From Streptomyces sp. ADI95-17 (GTDB lineage Bacteria; Actinomycetota; Actinomycetes; Streptomycetales; Streptomycetaceae), in NCBI RefSeq assembly GCF_003846175.1, contig NZ_ML123054.1:29797-93796 (forward strand): a DNA stretch of 64,000 nucleotides, written 5' to 3'. The notes beneath the pieces were generated by a model that saw only the letters and a program-made list of their open reading frames with translations, was not told the DNA's origin and made no database searches. Positions within the stretch are counted from its first letter, which is position 1; every line of letters starts with the position of its first letter. A program made the position numbers and the translations under genes. This document shows, piece after piece, positions 1 through 9,600 of the stretch.

Positions 1-397
1 GGGTGCGGGTCATGCCCATCGCGAGGCCGCCGAGCACCACGTTGCGCTCACCGGTCAGATCGCTCATCAGCGCGGCGTTCACCCCGAGCAGCGAGGGCTG
101 GCCCTGGGTGTGCACCCGGCCCTTCGTCGCGGGCAGCAGACCGGCGATGGCCTTGAGCAGGGTCGACTTGCCCGAGCCGTTGGAGCCGATCAGGCCGATG
201 GCCTCGCCCTTGTACGCGGCGAAGCTCACCCCCTTCACGGCGTGCACCTCGCGCACTCCGGGGGTCTGCCGGCGCGAGACGATCCGGCTGAGCGCCGAGG
301 TGGCGCTGCCCTTTCCGGTACGGGCGCCGTTGACCTTGTACGTGATGTGGACGTCGTCCACAACGACGGTCGGCACCGGTTCGTTGTTGTGAGCCAT
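1..397 (-). CDS. Polysaccharide/teichoic-acid ABC transporter ATP-binding protein (TagH-like), partial
   Basis: This is the N-terminal 132 codons of an ABC ATPase; the 3' end lies left of the window. Reading leftward from ATG 397 it begins MAHNNEPVPTVVVDDVHITY and contains a Walker A (GSNGSGKST) after a core typical of O-antigen/teichoic acid exporters (AVKGVSFAAYKGEAIGLIG). It starts 4 nt after the stop of the permease at 402-1340, so the two are co-transcribed and should form one exporter. A GTG at 409 overlapping the permease stop is an alternative start. By family knowledge it would drive export of a lipid-linked wall glycopolymer. The exact substrate is an inference from the adjacent TagF-type enzymes. 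Confidence 0.9.
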   Translation of the reverse strand, partial: MAHNNEPVPTVVVDDVHITYKVNGARTGKGSATSALSRIVSRRQTPGVREVHAVKGVSFAAYKGEAIGLIGSNGSGKSTLLKAIAGLLPATKGRVHTQGQPSLLGVNAALMSDLTGERNVVLGGLAMGMTRT

Positions 398-401
398 GTC
401 G

Positions 402-1340
402 TCAGCCACGTCCGTACCGCTCCTCCGCCTGCCAGAAGTACACGAATCCGCCCACGCCGCACACGAGCGCCCAGCCCGCGGCGATCGCCCAGACATGCGG
501 CGGGAGATGGGACGCGCCGAAGCTGTCGATGAGCGCGAACCGCATCAGATCGATGAAGACGGCGGCCGGATTGCACTCCAGCATCACCATCACGAAGTGC
601 GGGACACGGTCGCCCTTGAGCATCGTGTCCACGCTCCACATGACCCCGGACGCGTACATCCAGGTCCGCAGGATGAACGGCATCAGCTGGGCGATGTCCG
701 GCGTCCGGGCGGCCAGCCGCGCCACCACCATGGAGACACCGGTGTTGAACACGGCCTGGAGGAGCAGCGCCGGAACGGCGAGCAGCCAGGACGGCTTCGG
801 GAACTGCCCGAACCCCACCAGGATGAGCACCAGGGCGCCCAGCGAGAACAGCAGCTGCTGGAGCTGTTGCAGGGCCAGGGCGATCGGCAGCGAGGCGCGT
901 GGGAAGTGCAGCGCCCGCACCAGCCCCAGATTGCCGCTGATCGCCCGGGTGCCCGCGGTGATCGAGCTGCTGGTGAAGGTCCAGATGAACACGCCGGTGA
1001 CGAGGAAGGGCACGAAGTCCTCGACGTTGCGCTTGGTGTTCATCAGGACGCCGAAGATGAAGTAGTAGACCGTCGCGTTCAGCAGCGGCGTCATGATCTG
1101 CCAGATCTGACCGAGCTTCGCCTGGCTGTACTGGGCGGTCAGCTTGGCGGTGGCGAACGCCGTGATGAAGTGCCGCCGCCCCCACAGCTGCCGGACGTAC
1201 GCCGTCAGCGAGGGCCGGGCGCCGCTCATCGTGAGTCCGTGCCGGGCGGCGAGCGCGGCGAGCTCGCCCGGTGCGTACACCGGGAAGGGCGCCGCGCCGG
1301 GGGTGTCGGCCGGGGCCGGTGGGGTTGCTGTCTGGCTCAC
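402..1340 (-). CDS. ABC-2 type polysaccharide export permease (TagG-like)
   Basis: A 312-residue inner-membrane permease of the ABC-2 family. It has a cytosolic N-terminus rich in Ala and Pro, then about six hydrophobic segments from roughly residue 75 on. The motif YSQAKLGQIWQIMTPLLNA before the first membrane helix is characteristic of TagG/Wzm permeases. I chose GTG 1340 (VSQTATPP) because codons upstream to ATG 1424 lose third-position GC bias and run into the promoter region shared with tetR; GTG 1343 is equally possible. It pairs with the ATPase that follows after 4 nt. Role by family: translocation of an undecaprenyl-linked wall polymer across the membrane. Confidence 0.9.
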   Translation of the reverse strand: MSQTATPPAPADTPGAAPFPVYAPGELAALAARHGLTMSGARPSLTAYVRQLWGRRHFITAFATAKLTAQYSQAKLGQIWQIMTPLLNATVYYFIFGVLMNTKRNVEDFVPFLVTGVFIWTFTSSSITAGTRAISGNLGLVRALHFPRASLPIALALQQLQQLLFSLGALVLILVGFGQFPKPSWLLAVPALLLQAVFNTGVSMVVARLAARTPDIAQLMPFILRTWMYASGVMWSVDTMLKGDRVPHFVMVMLECNPAAVFIDLMRFALIDSFGASHLPPHVWAIAAGWALVCGVGGFVYFWQAEERYGRG

Positions 1341-1379
1341 CACGATCGCTTTCGACGGGAGGCGGGGGGAGCGACGTTC

Positions 1380-1465
1380 GACGGAACGGGACCGTATCGT
1401 CGCAACGCCGAGGGTAGGGCGCATTCACGTCGCAACGCAACCGTTCCGTCCTTACGGACTATGAT
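1380..1465. promoter_or_regulatory. Divergent promoter/operator region between exporter genes and tetR
   Basis: The intergenic region contains an exact 10-bp inverted repeat, GACGGAACGG at 1380-1389 and CCGTTCCGTC at 1441-1450, and a direct repeat CGTCGCAACGC near 1399 and 1429. A -10-like TATGAT sits at 1460-1465, six bases before the tetR ATG. This arrangement suits a TetR protein that represses both its own leaderless promoter and the divergent exporter. The operator assignment is inference. Confidence 0.5.
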
Positions 1466-1471
1466 TCGGCC

Positions 1472-2080
1472 ATGACCACCGACCCGGGAACCCGCCGCCG
1501 TGTCCCCGCCGGAGCCGCCGTGCTGCGCGAGGACGTCACCGATGCGATCCGCGGCGCCGTCTTCGAGGAGCTGGCCGCGGTGGGCTTCGCCCGGATGTCG
1601 ATGGAGGGGATCGCGCGGCGCGCGGGCGTCGGCAAGACCGCCGTCTACCGCCGCTGGAAGTCCAAGCTGGCGCTGGTCCTCGATCTGGTCTCGGCCGTCG
1701 CGGCCCAGGGCATGCCGGCACCGGCCACCGGTTCGCTGTACGGGGACGTCCGGGCGGTGCTCGAACTGGCCTCGTACGCCCTGCGCCACCCCGTCGCCTC
1801 GCAGGTCATCCCGGACCTGCTGGTCGAGGCGGCCCGCAATCCGGAGATCTCCGACACGATCAAGGCCGCCCTGCTGGACCCGCAGCAGGGCATCGCCGCC
1901 ATGGTCGTACGGGACGCCGTGGCCCGCGGCGAACTGCCCGGGGACAGCGACCCGGACCGGGCGCTCGACCTGATCGTCGGCCCGCTCTACTGGCGGCTCG
2001 CCGTCGTGCGCGGCCCGCTGCCCAAGGGCTATCTCGACGACCTGGCGGCCTCCGCGGTCGCCGCCCTCAAGGCGGGTTAG
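1472..2080 (+). CDS. TetR/AcrR family transcriptional regulator
   Basis: A 202-residue protein with an N-terminal TetR helix-turn-helix at about residues 45-64 (EGIARRAGVGKTAVYRRWKS) and an all-helical C-terminal ligand/dimer domain of the TetR_C type. Upstream lies TATGAT ending 6 nt before the ATG, so the mRNA is probably leaderless. The gene is divergent from the TagG/TagH-like exporter and its stop overlaps by 4 nt the stop of the convergent GT2-TagF gene. The likely target is the shared intergenic region with its inverted repeats. The ligand is unknown; a cell-wall precursor or envelope-active compound would fit the context but is not shown. Confidence 0.93.
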   Translation: MTTDPGTRRRVPAGAAVLREDVTDAIRGAVFEELAAVGFARMSMEGIARRAGVGKTAVYRRWKSKLALVLDLVSAVAAQGMPAPATGSLYGDVRAVLELASYALRHPVASQVIPDLLVEAARNPEISDTIKAALLDPQQGIAAMVVRDAVARGELPGDSDPDRALDLIVGPLYWRLAVVRGPLPKGYLDDLAASAVAALKAG

Positions 2081-5000
2081 CCGGCCGCCAGCAGCCGGTC
2101 CGCGACCCGGGCCGCCGCCCCGCCGTCGTCCAGGTCGCAGAAGTCGCGGCGGAAGCTCTCGTACGCGTCCGCGTGCCGGGCCGCCGACTCGGCCAGCGAA
2201 CCGGCGTCGCGAAGGAGCGCGGCGATCTGGTCCGCCCGGGCGAGCAGCGGGCCCGGCGCCCGGTTCTCGAAGTCCAGGCAGAAACCGCGCACCGTGTCCC
2301 GGTAGTGCGCCAGGTCGTAGGTGTGGAAGAGCATCGGGCGGCCGGTGTGCGCGAAGTCGAACATCAGGCCCGCGTAGTCCGTGACCAGCACATCGGCGAT
2401 CAGCAGCAGCTCCGCGGTGTCCGGGTGCGCCGACACGTCGCGCACACCGGCCCGCTCGGGCACGCTCCCGGTCACCCTCGGATGGCGGCGCACCAGCACC
2501 GTGTGGGCCGAACCGATGGACCGGGCCAGCGCCGCCGGGTCGAGCGCCGTGTCCCAGCGGTAGCGCGGCCGCTCGTCGTCGGCGCCGCAGGGGTGGGCCA
2601 GCTGATCGCGGTAGGTCGGCGCGTACAGCACGACCCGGCGGCCGTCCGGGATACCGAGCCTGCGACGTACCCGCTCCGCGGTCTTGGCGCGGTCGGGCGA
2701 GAAGAGCAGATCGTTGGCGGGGGAGCCGGCCTCCAGGATCTCGCCCCGGTAGTCCAGCGCGCGGCGCAGCAGCGGGGTGGTGTGGCGGCTCGGGGAGACC
2801 AGGACGGACCACTGGGCCGACCGGTGCGGCAGCGTGGCGAGCTCCTGGTGGTCGGCGTACAGGGTGCCGGCCAGGTCCGCGCCGAAGCGGCCGAGCGGGG
2901 CGCCGTGCCAGGTCTGCACGACGGTCTGGTCGGGCCGCCGCTCGAACCATTCGGGCAACTGGTCGGCAGTGACGATACGGCGGGACCGCGCCAGCGCCTC
3001 GTACCAGGCGGCGCTGTGCTCGATCACCGGGACGGCGGTGGGCGGTACGCCGCCGTGGACCCCGTCGGTGACCCAGAGGTGCTCCGACTCCACGCCCCGG
3101 CGCAGGAGCTCGGTGTGCACGGCGCGCGGTGAATCGCCGCCGGTGTAGAGGACCGCGTTCCGCAGCGGCATCGCCCGCCGGGACGGATAGTGCCTGCCCC
3201 GCAGCTCCGCCCGGCGGAACGCGCCGCGCTCGGCGGGCACCGCCACCGGCCCGGCCCACAGGGTCAGCCGGTCGCCGGATCTGCGGTCCAGGGCGAACTC
3301 CCGGCCCGGCACGGGCGCCGCGGCGACCGGGCCGCTGCGGCGCAGCGGCAGCCGGGCGGCGAGCCCGGCCGGCACCCGGACCGTCCGGCCGCCCAGATAC
3401 GCCTCCCAGCGGCCCTCGCACAGCCCGGCGGCCACCGAGGGCGCGAGGAACGCGGTGAACCGGCGCCCCCCGTACGCCCCTTCACGCACCTTCCCGTCCA
3501 CCCCCTCCGGCACCCCCGCGCCCCGCTCGTCATGGGTGACGGGCACCGACACCGTCTCGCGCAGCGTCTCGTGCCGCAGCACGAGGCGGTCCGGGCCCTC
3601 GTCCTGCCGTACGCCCGTACCGGCCCCGGTCACCCCCTCCACCCGCAGTGCCCCGTCCGGCGTCCACGCCGCCCACTCCACGAACGGCTGCCCGCTCAGG
3701 TCCAGCACCAGCTCGCCCGCCGCATCGGCCACGACCGGCGGCGCCGACTCCGGGGCCACCGCGAGCGGCACCCGCGTCCCGTCGGCCAGCACCAGCCGCG
3801 CCCGCCACCGGCCGCCGGGCTCCGGCTCGACCTCGCGCGGCGCCCGGTGCGGCGCCGGTGGCGCGCCCGCCATCCCGGCGAGGTCGGCGAGCGGGATCCG
3901 TACCGTGAAGCGGCCGTCCGGCCGGCATTCGACGGGGTGGCCGAACTCCTGGTCCGCCACCCCCTCGCAGGTCAGCACCAGGGCCTTCGGCCGGGCGCCC
4001 TCGTACAGCCGGCCGGTCAGCTCCAGGTCCGTGCCGAAGCGGTGGCTCTCGCAACGGGCGGGCAGCTGAGTCAGGGTCAGCCGGAGCCGCCCGCCCCGGT
4101 AGTCGAGCACCGCCCGCCGTCCGTCGCCCAGATCATGGACGAGCGGCTGGGCGGCCCCCGTCTCCACGGCGCGCACCGCCACCCGGCGGACCGTGCCCTG
4201 GGCGGCCACCATCATCCCCACCATCCAGCCGCCGGGCCGCAGCCGGCGCGGGTCGAGGGTCATCTCGAAGCCGGAGTGGTCGTAACGGTGCAGCTGCTGG
4301 CCGGAGTCGGCGGTCGCCTCGGGCGCGAGCACGCCGCGCACCGGCACCGTCCGCAACACCTGACCCTGGGTCGCCCGCACCATGCCCATCTTCAGCGAGT
4401 GGCGGGGCGTCGTGGCCGGCAGATTGCGGATGTACGCGTAACCGCGCAGCCGCAGCTTCCCGTCGTCGCCCCAGCGCGCGTCCAGCAGCCGGGCCACGGC
4501 CGGGAGATCGGTCCGGGCGAGGCGGACGGTGTCCGGGATGCCGGGGAAGCCGGCCTGCCGCCGCCCCGGCACCCCGCCGACCGTGAACGTCCCGGCGCCG
4601 TTGGCCCGTTCGAAGGCCAGCACCTCCAGCAGCTCCGGGAGCCGGCGCTCCTTCACCAGCTGCCACTTGATCCGCAGCGACACCGGGAACTCATGGGCCA
4701 CGGCCCGGTCCGCCCGGCCCGCCCCGTCCATCCGCTCCATCCGGTCCAGGAACGCCCCGGCGTCCGCCATGAACGCCTCCCGGTACTCGGGGCCGCCCAT
4801 GGGGAGCCCGTCCAGGAAGTACACGAAGTCGTCGCGCAGGCACGACAGGTCGTAGCGGCGCCGCGCACCGCCGTTCGCCACCCCGCCCCGGCCCGCCAGG
4901 AACGCGCTGACCTGCTCGCACGCCGCGATCCGGTCCCGTACGCCCTTGACGTCCGTACGCCGCCGGGCGATCGAACCCTCCCGGACCCGCCAGTAGTGGA

Positions 5001-5613
5001 CGTGCTCGTGCAGCACGTCCACCGAGCCGGCCAGATAGTGCGCCGGGATCGTCACCGGGATGTCCTCGGAGAGCCTGCCCTCCGGGAAGGCGAAGGCGTG
5101 CCGGTCCCAGAAGGAACGCCGGAACACCTTGTTCCAGGCGACCCGGTCGGCGAGCAGCCGGGGGTCGCGGCCGATGTGGGTGCGGGCCCGGCTGCCGGTC
5201 AGCCAGTGGTACTGCCGGGCCTGCTGCCGCCCCTGCTCGGTCAGCTGCCACACATTGCCGGTCGCGAGGTCGGAGCCGGTCGACTCCAGGGAGGCCAGCA
5301 TCCGCGCGTAGCCGTCGTGGACGACGACGTCGTCGCTGTCGACGAATGCCAGGTACGGCACGTCCGGCGTGGTGTGCCGCACGCCCGTGTTGCGGGCCGC
5401 GCCCGGCCCGCCGTTGGGGCGGCGGACATAGCGGAAGCGGCGGTCGTGGGCGGCGAAGGACTTGGCGATGGCCGTACTTCCGTCCGTCGAACCGTCGTCC
5501 ACGAGGACCACTTCGATGTCGCCGACCGACTGTCCGGCCACCGAGCGCAGGCAGTCCTCCAGGTGGTCCTCGACGTTGTGGACCGGGACGACGACACTGA
5601 GGCGCGGCTTCAT
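2077..5613 (-). CDS. Bifunctional GT2 glycosyltransferase / CDP-glycerol glycerophosphotransferase (TagF-like)
   Basis: A 1178-residue fusion. Residues 1-300 are a GT-A family 2 domain (MKPRLSVVVPVHN, VDDGS at 38-42, metal-binding DSDD at 92-95, an ED motif in LSEDIP). The middle, about 330-780, is beta-rich linker resembling Ig-like modules of wall teichoic acid enzymes. The C-terminal ~390 residues are a TagF/TarL GT-B domain with QTWHGAPL, YAPTYRD and VTDYAGLMFDF. The usual Ser of the TDYSS motif is Ala here. It should polymerise or decorate a poly(glycerol-phosphate)-type wall polymer with activated sugar and CDP-alditol donors. It is convergent with tetR (4-nt overlap) and has a close paralogue at 6670-10218. 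Confidence 0.9.
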   Translation of the reverse strand: MKPRLSVVVPVHNVEDHLEDCLRSVAGQSVGDIEVVLVDDGSTDGSTAIAKSFAAHDRRFRYVRRPNGGPGAARNTGVRHTTPDVPYLAFVDSDDVVVHDGYARMLASLESTGSDLATGNVWQLTEQGRQQARQYHWLTGSRARTHIGRDPRLLADRVAWNKVFRRSFWDRHAFAFPEGRLSEDIPVTIPAHYLAGSVDVLHEHVHYWRVREGSIARRRTDVKGVRDRIAACEQVSAFLAGRGGVANGGARRRYDLSCLRDDFVYFLDGLPMGGPEYREAFMADAGAFLDRMERMDGAGRADRAVAHEFPVSLRIKWQLVKERRLPELLEVLAFERANGAGTFTVGGVPGRRQAGFPGIPDTVRLARTDLPAVARLLDARWGDDGKLRLRGYAYIRNLPATTPRHSLKMGMVRATQGQVLRTVPVRGVLAPEATADSGQQLHRYDHSGFEMTLDPRRLRPGGWMVGMMVAAQGTVRRVAVRAVETGAAQPLVHDLGDGRRAVLDYRGGRLRLTLTQLPARCESHRFGTDLELTGRLYEGARPKALVLTCEGVADQEFGHPVECRPDGRFTVRIPLADLAGMAGAPPAPHRAPREVEPEPGGRWRARLVLADGTRVPLAVAPESAPPVVADAAGELVLDLSGQPFVEWAAWTPDGALRVEGVTGAGTGVRQDEGPDRLVLRHETLRETVSVPVTHDERGAGVPEGVDGKVREGAYGGRRFTAFLAPSVAAGLCEGRWEAYLGGRTVRVPAGLAARLPLRRSGPVAAAPVPGREFALDRRSGDRLTLWAGPVAVPAERGAFRRAELRGRHYPSRRAMPLRNAVLYTGGDSPRAVHTELLRRGVESEHLWVTDGVHGGVPPTAVPVIEHSAAWYEALARSRRIVTADQLPEWFERRPDQTVVQTWHGAPLGRFGADLAGTLYADHQELATLPHRSAQWSVLVSPSRHTTPLLRRALDYRGEILEAGSPANDLLFSPDRAKTAERVRRRLGIPDGRRVVLYAPTYRDQLAHPCGADDERPRYRWDTALDPAALARSIGSAHTVLVRRHPRVTGSVPERAGVRDVSAHPDTAELLLIADVLVTDYAGLMFDFAHTGRPMLFHTYDLAHYRDTVRGFCLDFENRAPGPLLARADQIAALLRDAGSLAESAARHADAYESFRRDFCDLDDGGAAARVADRLLAAG

Positions 5614-5714
5614 GCCCGCTCAACCGGGGCGGACGCCTCGGGTCACCGGCACTGCCCCGAACGGGTGAACGCGGGATTCGGCGCGGGGTGACGGCGCGAT
5701 TACGCTCGGCTGCC

Positions 5715-6627
5715 ATGCTTCTCAGTGTTGTCGTGCCCGCCCACCGCGATCAGGGGTATCTCCGGGCGGCCATCGAGTAACGTGCTCGGCCAGATTCCCG
5801 GCGAGCCGGAACTTCTCGTCGTGGACGACGGATCCCGGGACGGCGGCGCGGTGATCGCCGCCGAGTTCGCCCGGCGCGACCCCCGGGTCAGGGTGATCAC
5901 CCTTCCCGCACATCTCGGCGCCAGCCCGGCCCGCAACGCCGGGGCGGCCGCCGCGCGCGGGCGCTACCTGCTCTTCCTCGACGGCCTGCTGCTGCCCGGC
6001 GCGCTGGACGCGGTCGCCGACCGGCTGGCCACCGGCGACCCGGACGTACTCCTGCTCGGACACGACCGTGTCGACTGGTGGGGCGACGTCTCGCTCCCTG
6101 CGCCCGCCCGCGGAGGTCTCTCCGCCGATGTCCCGGCCCCTGCGCCCGCCCGCGCGCTCGACGGTTTCTCCGCCGATGTCTCTGTCCCTGCGCCCGCCCG
6201 CGTGCCCGACGGCTTCTCTGCCTCCGTGCCCGCCCGCGCGCCCGACGGTTTCTCCGCCGGCGCCTGCCTGGACCGCCCGATCATCAGCCACGTCCCGGAC
6301 TGGGAGGCATACCGGGCCTCGCGCGGCACCTACTTCGACCTGCTGTCGGGGCGCCCCGGCGACACCCCGGGCGCCGTCGCCACCACCGAGGACGAGCTGC
6401 TGGAGCTGTTCCGGACCGGCGAGTGGCGCTCGGCGCGGACGGACGGGCTGCGGGCGGCGTTCCGGGAGCGCTTCTGCCCGTACGACGACGGGCACGCGGC
6501 CGAACGCGTGGTGCGCCGCCTGTTCCTGGGCGCGACGGAGCCGGACCGCCCGGCAACCGGGGAGCGGCCGATCTCACCCGTTCGGGAGAGACCGCGACCG
6601 GTGACCCCCGGACCGTCACGGGGTTGA
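5715..6627 (+). pseudogene. Collapsed third copy of the GT2-TagF fusion (frameshift plus large internal deletion)
   Basis: ATG 5715 opens a canonical GT2 N-terminus (MLLSVVVPAHRDQGYLRAAIE) that hits TAA at 5778-5780. One extra base there shifts the frame; the next frame continues with NVLGQIPGEPELLVVDDGS and the rest of a GT2 fold as far as DRVDWWGD. The usual DxD after the RYLLFLD strand is gone (LDGLLLPG). After an imperfect repeat tract (6091-6261) the protein jumps to a sequence resembling the extreme C-terminus of TagF proteins (AFRERFCPYDDGHAAERVV, like the paralogues' RRDFCDLDDGHAA), so the whole catalytic GT-B domain is missing. A TACGCT hexamer 8 nt before the ATG remains. I read this as a decayed paralogue of its two neighbours; a sequencing error could explain the frameshift but not the missing domain. 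Confidence 0.75.
6091..6261 (+). repeat. Imperfect ~48-bp tandem repeat, about 3.5 units
   Basis: Units start at about 6091, 6133, 6181 and 6229 and share CCTGCGCCCGCCCGCG followed by a GACGGTTTCTCCGCC-like segment. The translated unit is Pro-Ala-rich (PAPARALDGFSADV). The tract sits exactly where the pseudogene jumps from its GT2 half to its TagF tail, so it may mark or have mediated the deletion. Confidence 0.8.
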
Positions 6628-6669
6628 GCCGTACGGACAACCAGGCCCCGATGAACGGACGTGCCCAAC

Positions 6670-9600
6670 ATGCCGCCACGACTCAGTGTCGTCGTACCCG
6701 TCCACAACGTGGAGCTCCATCTGACGGACTGCCTGAAGTCCCTCGCGGAGCAGACCATGGCCGACCTGGAAGTGGTGATGGTCGACGACGGCTCCACGGA
6801 CGACAGCGCGGCCCTGGCCGCCGCTTTCGCCGGACAGGACGGCAGGTTCCGGCTGGTGAGTCAGGAGAACGGCGGGCTCGGGCACGCCCGCAACACCGGG
6901 GTCCGCAACTGCGATCCGGGCGCCCGCCACCTCGCCTTCGCCGACGGCGACGACGTGCTCCCGCCCCGCGCGTACGAACTCCTCGTCGGCGCCCTGGACG
7001 AGACCGGCTCGGACCTCGCCTCCGGCAACGTGCTGCGGCTGCGGACCGGCGGCCGGCTCCAGCAGTCGCCCGACTTCCGCAAGCCCATGGCGACCACCCG
7101 GCTGCGTACCCACATCTCACGGGACTGGGACCTGGTCGCCGACCGGATCGCCTGCAACAAGGTCTTCCGCCGGTCCTTCTGGGACGAGCACGCCTTCGCC
7201 TTCCCGGTCGGCGCCCTCCACGAGGACATCCCGGTCGTGCTGCCCGCCCACTTCCTGGCCCGCTCCGTCGATGTGCTGAAGGACCCCGTCTACCACTGGC
7301 GCGAGCGGCCGGGCTCCGTCACCACCCGCCGCGCCGTCGTCCGCGGCGTCCAGGACCGGGTCTCGCACGTGCTGGGCGTCTGCGCCTTCCTCGACGAGCA
7401 CCGCGACGCCGCCGACAAACGGCGGTACGAGGCGCATGTGCTCGCCAACGACCTCTGGTACTTCATGGAGGCGCTGCCCGACGGCGACGAGGAGTACCGG
7501 CGCGCCTTCGTCACGTACGCCAACGAGTTCACCGACCAGGTCGACCCGGCCGTGCTCGACGCGCTGCCGCTGCGGCTGCGGCTGATGTGGCACCTCGTAC
7601 GCGAACGCCGGACCGGTGAACTGCTGGACCTGCTCGCCCTCGACAGATCCGAGCCGGGCGCCTTCACGGTACGGGGAGTGCGCCGCCGCAGCGCCTCCTA
7701 TCCGGCCCTCACCCGGCCGGTGCCACGCTCGGTGCTGCGCGTGGGCGAGCGGGACCTGCCGCTCACCGCCCGGCTGCGGGACGCCCACTGGCAGGACGGC
7801 AGACTGCACCTCAAGGGGTACGCGTACATCCGCAACCTGCCCGCCGGATCGCGCGCCGCCGAGTTCCGGGCCGGCTGGCTGCGGGCCGGTCGCCGGCACA
7901 TGGTGCCGCTGCGGCTGCGCACCACCGTCGAACCCGAGGCCACCGCCCGGTCCCGGCAGAGCCTGCACGACTACGACAGATCCGGCTTCGAGACCGTCGT
8001 CGACCCGGCCAGGCTCCGCATCGACCCGGTCGCCGGCCCCGAACGCCTCACCTGGCGGCTGGAGATCGGCATCGCCGGGCACGGCATGCTGCGCCGCTCC
8101 GGACTCTCCACCGACGAGGCGGCCGCCCCGCCGCCCGTGCACCGTCCCGACGGCGACCACCGGATCGTGCCCGCCTTCGAGGGCGGCAGGCTGGTGCTGC
8201 ACGCCGAACGGATCGACGCCCGCTTCGAGACGCACCGCGCGGGCGACACGGGCGACGGAACCGCCACCGTGGTCATCGACGGAATGATCCGCGACCGGCT
8301 CGGCAACGGGCCGCTGCGCCTCGCGCTCACCCACCATCCCTCCGGCACCACCTTCGACCGTCCGGTGACGGTGCACGAAGGGGCCGTGCCCTCGGCGGCG
8401 GGCTGGCGACGGTTCACCGCGGACATCCCGCTCGGCGCCTTCGCCGACGCCCGGCCGGACGCCGACGAGGGAGCGGCGCGCGCCCAGGTCCCGTACAGCC
8501 TGCATCTCGTCGGACCGGACGGCCGCCGTACACCGGTCGACGTGCCGGGGCCGGTACTGCCCGGCCGCTACCCGCTGGCCGGGAGCGGCGACGAGCGGCG
8601 CGAACTCGGCCTCACCACCGGCTCCCGCGGCAATCTGCTGATCAGCGACCGCCCCGTGCAGCCCGCCGTCGACCTGGCGACCTGGACCGGGGACGGGCAG
8701 CTCCTCCTGCAGGGCACCTTCCCCGGCCCCACGGAAACGCCCGTCGACCTGGTGGCCAGACACAGCGGGCACGGCGAGGAGGCCGTTCTGCCGCTCACCT
8801 TCTCCGGGGCCGCGGGCGCCCGGCGGTTCCGGGCCGCGCTCCGGCCGGACGCCGTCGAGAGCCCCGGCGGGAAACTGCCGCTGGGCCAGGGGGACTGGTA
8901 CTTCTTCCTCCGCGAGCGGGGCGCCCGGGACGAGGCGGACGACGCCGCGCTGCGCATCCCGGCCGCCGCCCACCGCACCCTGCCCACCGCCCGCACCCTC
9001 GGCGGCCGGACGTACACCGTCGAACGGCGCTTCCATGACCAGCTGCTGATCAACAGCGCCCCGGTGCTCCCCGCGGCGGAACGTGGCCCGCGCGGCAGGC
9101 GGCTGCTGCGCGAGGGCTACCGGGCCCGGCGCACCGCACCGCTGCGCGACACCGTGCTGTACAGCAGCTTCGACGGCCGGCAGTACTCCGACTCGCCGCG
9201 CGCCGTCCACGAGGAGATCGCCCGGCGCGGCGCCGAGCTGGTGCACCTGTGGGTGGTGAGCGACCAGCAGACCCGCATCCCGGCCGGTGCCACGGCCGTC
9301 GAGCACGGCTCCGCCGCCTGGCACGAGGCGCTGGCCCGCAGCCGGTACGTCGTCACCAACACCCAGCTACCGGAGTGGTTCGAACGGCGCGAGGGCCAGT
9401 GCGTCGTCCAGACCTGGCACGGCACCCCCCTCAAGCGGATCGGCCTCGACCTCGCGGGCACCGCCCGCGCCGACGCCGCCCACCTCGCCACCATCGAGCG
9501 GCGCGCCCGCCAGTGGAGCTTCCTGCTCTCGCCGAACAGCTTCTCCACCCCCGTCCTGAGACGCTCCTTCGGCTACCCGGGCGAGATCCTGGAGTGCGGC

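Noticed and set aside
3190..5691. 833-residue plus-strand ORF opposite the GT2-TagF gene
   Set aside because: It is a high-GC antisense shadow; the minus-strand protein has complete catalytic motifs. The same applies to the large shadows at 7117-9324 and 52541-55195.
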